The notes under the pieces are model-generated. The model was not told the DNA's origin. It saw only the letters and a program-made list of their open reading frames with translations, and did not search any database. From an uncultured Coriobacteriaceae bacterium (lineage in GTDB: Bacteria; Actinomycetota; Coriobacteriia; Coriobacteriales; Atopobiaceae), in assembly GCA_900551595.1 (NCBI GenBank), contig URWR01000017.1:1-17819 (forward strand): a stretch of DNA of 17,819 nucleotides, in the 5' to 3' direction. The translations under genes and the position numbers were made by a program. Shown piece after piece: positions 14,733-17,819 of the stretch (its first letter is position 1; the number at the start of each line of letters is the position of its first letter).

Positions 14733-15149
14733 TTACACGAGCACACCTGCACAGTGATCAATACCATGCTGAATAATCTCAGCGGTCCAACCCGTAAACT
14801 TGCGTGTCTGCGAAACCAACTTACCGTCAACAATGGTGTCATAGCTCACACGAATGAGCTGGAAACGCTTAACAGGTGTCTCTCGCTTCAAGCTGAGACA
14901 ACCCTCCATAGCCATGTAAGGCTTCACCATCGCAACAAGCTTGGGATTGAGCATTACATGAGGATGTTTGTCGGTTTGATACACAATGACCGCCTTGGCA
15001 ACACCAATCTGGTTGGCTGCAAGACAAGCGCAATCATCAAGGGATGCCATAGTATCAAGCAGGTCTTGTACAAGATCTGCATCTTCCACGCCTGCAGGCT
15101 CAGCAGGCTTGCTCAAAACTTCCTCATCGGAGATAAGCTCCTTGATCAT
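14733..15149 (-). CDS. Peptide deformylase-like protein with altered HExxH motif
   Basis: A 138-residue protein homologous to peptide deformylases, which remove the formyl group from new proteins using a metal held by EGCLS and HExDH. Motif 2 is intact (MEGCLSL, Cys84). Motif 3 reads QHGIDH (127-132): both metal-binding His residues are present, but the catalytic Glu is Gly129. Motif 1 (normally GxGLAAxQ) reads CACLAANQ (40-47), with cysteines at both glycine positions. The protein is also shorter than typical deformylases, ending right after the motif-3 helix (CAGVLV). It may be a non-catalytic or differently acting paralogue; a canonical def gene would be expected elsewhere. ATG 15149 has AAAGG at normal spacing; the open frame to 15227 is not supported. 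It is cotranscribed with the zinc-ribbon gene. Confidence 0.85.
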   Translation of the reverse strand: MIKELISDEEVLSKPAEPAGVEDADLVQDLLDTMASLDDCACLAANQIGVAKAVIVYQTDKHPHVMLNPKLVAMVKPYMAMEGCLSLKRETPVKRFQLIRVSYDTIVDGKLVSQTRKFTGWTAEIIQHGIDHCAGVLV

Positions 15150-15208
15150 TACTGACCTTTCTTTCGAACTCTCAAAAGAGAAAACGTACAAGGGATGGGA
15201 CAAACGGT

Positions 15209-15239
15209 ACCATAGCAAACGCTCCATTCAGCTTCGCAA
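15209..15239 (-). promoter_or_regulatory. Possible promoter of the deformylase-like/zinc-ribbon unit
   Basis: On the minus strand TTGCGA (15239-15234) precedes an extended -10-like TGCTATGGT (hexamer 15214-15209) by 19 bases, in the 131-base gap between the DUF2130 stop and the deformylase-like start. The spacing is long and the -10 imperfect. Nothing else is seen in this gap. Confidence 0.3.
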
Positions 15240-15280
15240 TAGCCCAAACGGAAAGCTATTTACCGTAGCGAGCTGCATTT

Positions 15281-16618
15281 TCAGGGTTGCATAATATCGT
15301 CAGGCTCCACAGCTTCATCTAAATCAGGGGCGACTTCTGAAGAAACGCTCTTTTGCTGCGCATCTCTCGCCTCATCAAATGCCGCTTTCATGGTTGGATT
15401 TCCCCATGTGAGCTTTCGGATAGTAAGTCCATCGGCCTTATCGTTTGCAAAGCGCAGCTGGCGATCAGATGCTAAAAGGTTCTCTTTTACCTTGTTGAGA
15501 TGGTCAATCGTCTTGTCTATCTCAGAAATTGCCGTTTCAAAACGGCGGTGTGCCGCGTCATAGTTCTTCGCAAAACCCGTTTTGAACTCATTCATCTTTT
15601 CTTCGAAGTTGGTAACGTCAATGTTTTGACGACGCGCTTCTGCAAGCTCCTGTCGATAAGAAAGGGCATTCATAGCCGAATTTCTCAGAAGCGTAATCAT
15701 AGGGATAAAGAACTGTGGACGAATCACATACATCTTGGGATAGCGGTAGCTCACATCCACAATACCGGTGTTGTACAGCTCACTCTCTGGCTCAAGCAAG
15801 GTAACGAGCACCGCATATTCGCATCCTTTTTGCTTACGATCATGGTCGAGCTTCTTAAAAAAGTCCTCGTTTTTATGCTTCGAAGCCGTAGTGTCGTTCT
15901 CGTTTTTCATTTCAAACATGATGGAGATAACTTCAGTGCCATCTTCAGTGGCTTCGCGGAAAATATAATCGCCTTTCGTTCCAGAAGATGCGTCGTTATC
16001 TTTCTCAAAATAAGCGCGCGGAAATGCCGTCATGCGGAGACGATTAAACTCTGTTTCGCAATGCTGCTCTAACGTTTCTCCCACCATCTTGGTTGAGAGA
16101 CGTGCTTTCATATCGCGCAGGCGTTCAATCTCCTCGTCCTTATATCGAACAAGCGCTGCATTGTTTTTGCGCTCCTGTTCAATTTCTAATGCATGGGCGG
16201 TTTGAAGCTGCTTTCGCTCCGATTCGTGGACAGCACGCTCTTGAGCCAGCTGAGAGCGTGCCTCATCGCGCTCTTGTTCAATCTGATGCGTTGCTCGAAC
16301 AACAGCTAGTTCAACTTCAGTGGATTGTTGTGAGGTAAGCGTCTCAATCTTGGCAGAGAGCTCAGCTATTTTTGCATCGCGCTCAGTGAGCTCTGTTTCA
16401 TAAGTATGACGGGTTGTCTCTACGCTTGTTTGCAGCTCATGCGCAGCCCGCTCGTGCTCCAACTTCAACGCTGCTTCATGTTCACGCTTGAGCGCCTGCT
16501 CACGTTCATGCACTTCACGAACGAATTGCTCATCGCGCACTTGGCGAACAATTTCGGCGTAGCTCGTTTCATCAACTTTAAATACGGCTCCGCATTGGGG
16601 ACAAGTAATTTCGCCCAT
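15281..16618 (-). CDS. DUF2130 protein: N-terminal CxxC, long coiled coil, nuclease-like C-terminal region
   Basis: A 445-residue soluble protein. It starts with [17 protein letters not shown], a single CxxC pair (C6, C9), then about 160 residues of Glu/Arg/Gln-rich heptad-like coiled coil (about 25-190). A globular region follows (about 200-340) with [65 protein letters not shown] and [20 protein letters not shown], which is the DUF2130 signature. The D-x(n)-E-x-K arrangement (GDYIF... FEMKNE) resembles a restriction-endonuclease-like fold, as in RmuC-type proteins, but activity has not been shown here. A second helical stretch closes the protein. ATG 16618 has GGAGG six bases upstream; the open frame to 16672 is rejected. 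It is divergent from the duplicated membrane-protein gene. Confidence 0.88.
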   Translation of the reverse strand: MGEITCPQCGAVFKVDETSYAEIVRQVRDEQFVREVHEREQALKREHEAALKLEHERAAHELQTSVETTRHTYETELTERDAKIAELSAKIETLTSQQSTEVELAVVRATHQIEQERDEARSQLAQERAVHESERKQLQTAHALEIEQERKNNAALVRYKDEEIERLRDMKARLSTKMVGETLEQHCETEFNRLRMTAFPRAYFEKDNDASSGTKGDYIFREATEDGTEVISIMFEMKNENDTTASKHKNEDFFKKLDHDRKQKGCEYAVLVTLLEPESELYNTGIVDVSYRYPKMYVIRPQFFIPMITLLRNSAMNALSYRQELAEARRQNIDVTNFEEKMNEFKTGFAKNYDAAHRRFETAISEIDKTIDHLNKVKENLLASDRQLRFANDKADGLTIRKLTWGNPTMKAAFDEARDAQQKSVSSEVAPDLDEAVEPDDIMQP

Positions 16619-16635
16619 AGCATGCCTCCAAACCC

Positions 16636-16663
16636 TTGACTTTGCATCCAAGGGTACTATCCT
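16636..16663 (+). promoter_or_regulatory. Candidate promoter of the duplicated membrane-protein gene
   Basis: TTGACT (16636-16641) and TATCCT (16658-16663) are 16 bases apart, about 50 bases before the ATG at 16714. A short palindrome TTGACCTGTCAA (16690-16701) lies between this promoter and the ribosome site and could be an operator. Confidence 0.45.
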
Positions 16664-16713
16664 GCTTTGCAATTCGTCTACAGCAAGTCTTGACCTGTCA
16701 AAAGGACAAAGAT

Positions 16714-17409
16714 ATGAAATATGTCTTTATGGTCTTGGTGATGTTGTTCATTGTCGGTCTCGGCATATACATGCTGGTAACAGGCAATTATCACCTCTTA
16801 CACTCCTACCATTACGCCACCACACCAGAGGCAGAGCGACCACAATTGGCAAAAGAAACCGGAGTATGCCTCATCGTATGCGGATTGAGCACAGGATTGC
16901 TTATTACCAACTACTCCGTTCTTACCATCCTGGGACTTATTTTCTTTATTGCCAGTATTGGCGCCATGCTTGCCTGCATCGTGCACCACAACGGAGCGCT
17001 TTTCTCCTTTGCAACAACACCCCCTATTCAGAACAAGAATCATTCCACCCGTTTTTCATTCCGCACAGCTTTAGTGGGCATCGTGCTCGTTGTTGTTTTT
17101 GTAGCGCTCTCGGCTCCAGCGGTGTACATGATGGCAACGGGAGATCCCCGCTTATTGCATTCCTACCACTACGAGCACGTATCTGCCCAGGCCATGCCGG
17201 CTTTTACTTTTTGGGAAGGCTTTTGCATGCTTGGTCTGAGTATCGGCGGGGCTATAACAGCTCTTGGAGGCATTGTTTTATATGCAGCTCCTCACAAGCA
17301 TGCAGGAAAAATACTTTGCGGTCTTGGCGTGCTTATCTTTGTGGCGAGTCTTGCCGGTATGCTGCTGGTAATTCAATACTTCAATGGCTCAATCATGGGG
17401 TCCGCCTAA
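16714..17409 (+). CDS. Membrane protein with internal duplication (LLHSYHY repeats)
   Basis: A 231-residue integral membrane protein of unknown function. It is built from two homologous halves, about residues 5-95 and 120-222. Each has a first helix ending in a (V/A)TG(N/D)-x-x-LLHSYHY motif (28-34 and 147-153), a polar loop, then two further helices ([13 protein letters not shown]... and [15 protein letters not shown]...). That predicts six membrane spans, with the HSYHY motifs on the same side of the membrane in topologically equivalent positions. The arrangement recalls DUF3784-like small membrane proteins but doubled; I cannot assign it firmly. ATG 16714 with AAAGGA seven bases upstream is preferred over the open frame up to 16636. 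It is divergent from DUF2130 and followed 71 bases later by pcp. Confidence 0.8.
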   Translation: MKYVFMVLVMLFIVGLGIYMLVTGNYHLLHSYHYATTPEAERPQLAKETGVCLIVCGLSTGLLITNYSVLTILGLIFFIASIGAMLACIVHHNGALFSFATTPPIQNKNHSTRFSFRTALVGIVLVVVFVALSAPAVYMMATGDPRLLHSYHYEHVSAQAMPAFTFWEGFCMLGLSIGGAITALGGIVLYAAPHKHAGKILCGLGVLIFVASLAGMLLVIQYFNGSIMGSA

Positions 17410-17445
17410 ATCCCTATAGTAAGTAGCGTGCTGTCTTATGGATGT

Positions 17446-17451
17446 TCTAAT
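17446..17451 (+). promoter_or_regulatory. Candidate extended -10 for pcp
   Basis: TGTTCTAAT matches an extended -10 (TGn plus TCTAAT) 29 bases before the pcp ATG. The -35 is poor. The 71-base gap has no clear terminator for the upstream gene. Confidence 0.35.
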
Positions 17452-17480
17452 CCCAAAAAACAGTTTGTGAGGTTTACTGC

Positions 17481-17819
17481 ATGAAGATTCTCGTAACTGG
17501 TTTTGCGCCTTTTGGTGGCGAAGCGATAAACCCTTCTTATGAAGCTGTTCGGCAACTTCCCGATACGCTTGGTGATGCGCACATTATCAAGATGGAAATA
17601 CCTGTTGCTTTCGGAAAAGACATCGATTGTATTGCTGCAGCGTTAGAAAAATACAACCCCGATGCTGTTGTATGTGTGGGCCAGGCCGGTGGCCGCACGC
17701 AAATCACACCAGAATTTGTGGGCATCAATTATATGAACGCTCGTATCCCCGATAATGACGGCAATCAGCCAACCGGACGCATCGTAGAAGATGGCCCCGA
17801 TGCATATTTTTCTACGCTT
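17481..17819 (+). CDS. pcp: Pyrrolidone-carboxylate (pyroglutamyl) peptidase, N-terminal part
   Basis: The first 113 codons of a cysteine peptidase (family C15) that removes N-terminal pyroglutamate from peptides in the cytoplasm; the frame is open to the window end. The start MKILVTGFAPFGGEAINPSYEAV is the family N-terminus, followed by IIKMEIPVAFGKDI, VVCVGQAGGRTQITPEFVGIN, which holds the catalytic Glu region, and ARIPDNDGNQP. The catalytic Cys and His would lie beyond the window, so integrity cannot be judged. ATG 17481 has GAGG eight bases upstream. Confidence 0.95.
   Translation, partial: MKILVTGFAPFGGEAINPSYEAVRQLPDTLGDAHIIKMEIPVAFGKDIDCIAAALEKYNPDAVVCVGQAGGRTQITPEFVGINYMNARIPDNDGNQPTGRIVEDGPDAYFSTL

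Noticed and set aside
14607..15155. Plus-strand ORF of 182 codons opposite the deformylase-like and zinc-ribbon genes
   Set aside because: It is a shadow of two clearly coding minus-strand genes; no ribosome site or recognisable domain.
15500..16072. Plus-strand ORF of 190 codons opposite DUF2130
   Set aside because: It is antisense to a well-supported gene, and its composition reflects the complementary coding frame.
16690..16701. TTGACCTGTCAA palindrome as a confident operator
   Set aside because: The arms are only 5 bp and part of it doubles as a TTGACA-like sequence on the minus strand; mentioned only as a possibility.

Overview
The window looks like chromosomal DNA of a low-to-mid GC member of the Coriobacteriia, most likely an Atopobiaceae relative (Atopobium/Lancefieldella type). 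This is inferred from protein character, the mid-range GC content and the accessory genes, not from a database search. Genes are dense, lie on both strands and form short transcription units. No rRNA, tRNA, CRISPR array, insertion sequence or prophage gene is visible. All stretches without a gene are under 300 bases, and most carry recognisable regulatory sequence.

Left part (1-3525): the 3' end of a carbon-starvation/CstA-type transporter with a strong terminator, then two genes on the minus strand. One is a solitary TrpB2-type tryptophan synthase beta chain. It is preceded by a classical Trp transcription attenuator: a leader peptide with three consecutive Trp codons, a 14-bp terminator hairpin with a U-run, and a candidate antiterminator segment placed between the Trp codons and the leader stop. 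The trpB start region appears to carry a one-base frameshift. The other is a YgjP/SprT-like zinc metallopeptidase.

Middle (3526-10311): a 701-residue protein with a DUF3825-like C-terminus; icd (NADP isocitrate dehydrogenase) coupled to a YdcF/DUF218 membrane protein; yhbY and a PaaI-type thioesterase on the minus strand; then, divergently, an alpha/beta-hydrolase-like protein that seems to have lost its catalytic residues, followed by a maltose/galactoside O-acetyltransferase-like enzyme. The icd and esterase upstream regions share an inverted motif, TTGCTC-N7-GAGCA.

Right part (10308-17819), mostly minus strand: deoxycytidylate deaminase plus a tyrosine phosphatase as a two-gene operon; an XRE-type DNA-binding domain fused to an AlaA-type aminotransferase, preceded by repeated TTCAAATTGAA palindromes that look like its own operators; a peptide-deformylase-like protein whose HExxH motif reads HGIDH, followed by a zinc-ribbon membrane-anchored protein; and a DUF2130 coiled-coil/nuclease-like protein. 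On the plus strand follow a membrane protein made of two internal repeats and the 5' end of pcp (pyroglutamyl peptidase).

The most notable items are the Trp attenuator on a lone trpB2, the XRE-aminotransferase fusion with its palindrome array, and two enzyme homologues (deformylase, esterase) that lack key catalytic residues.
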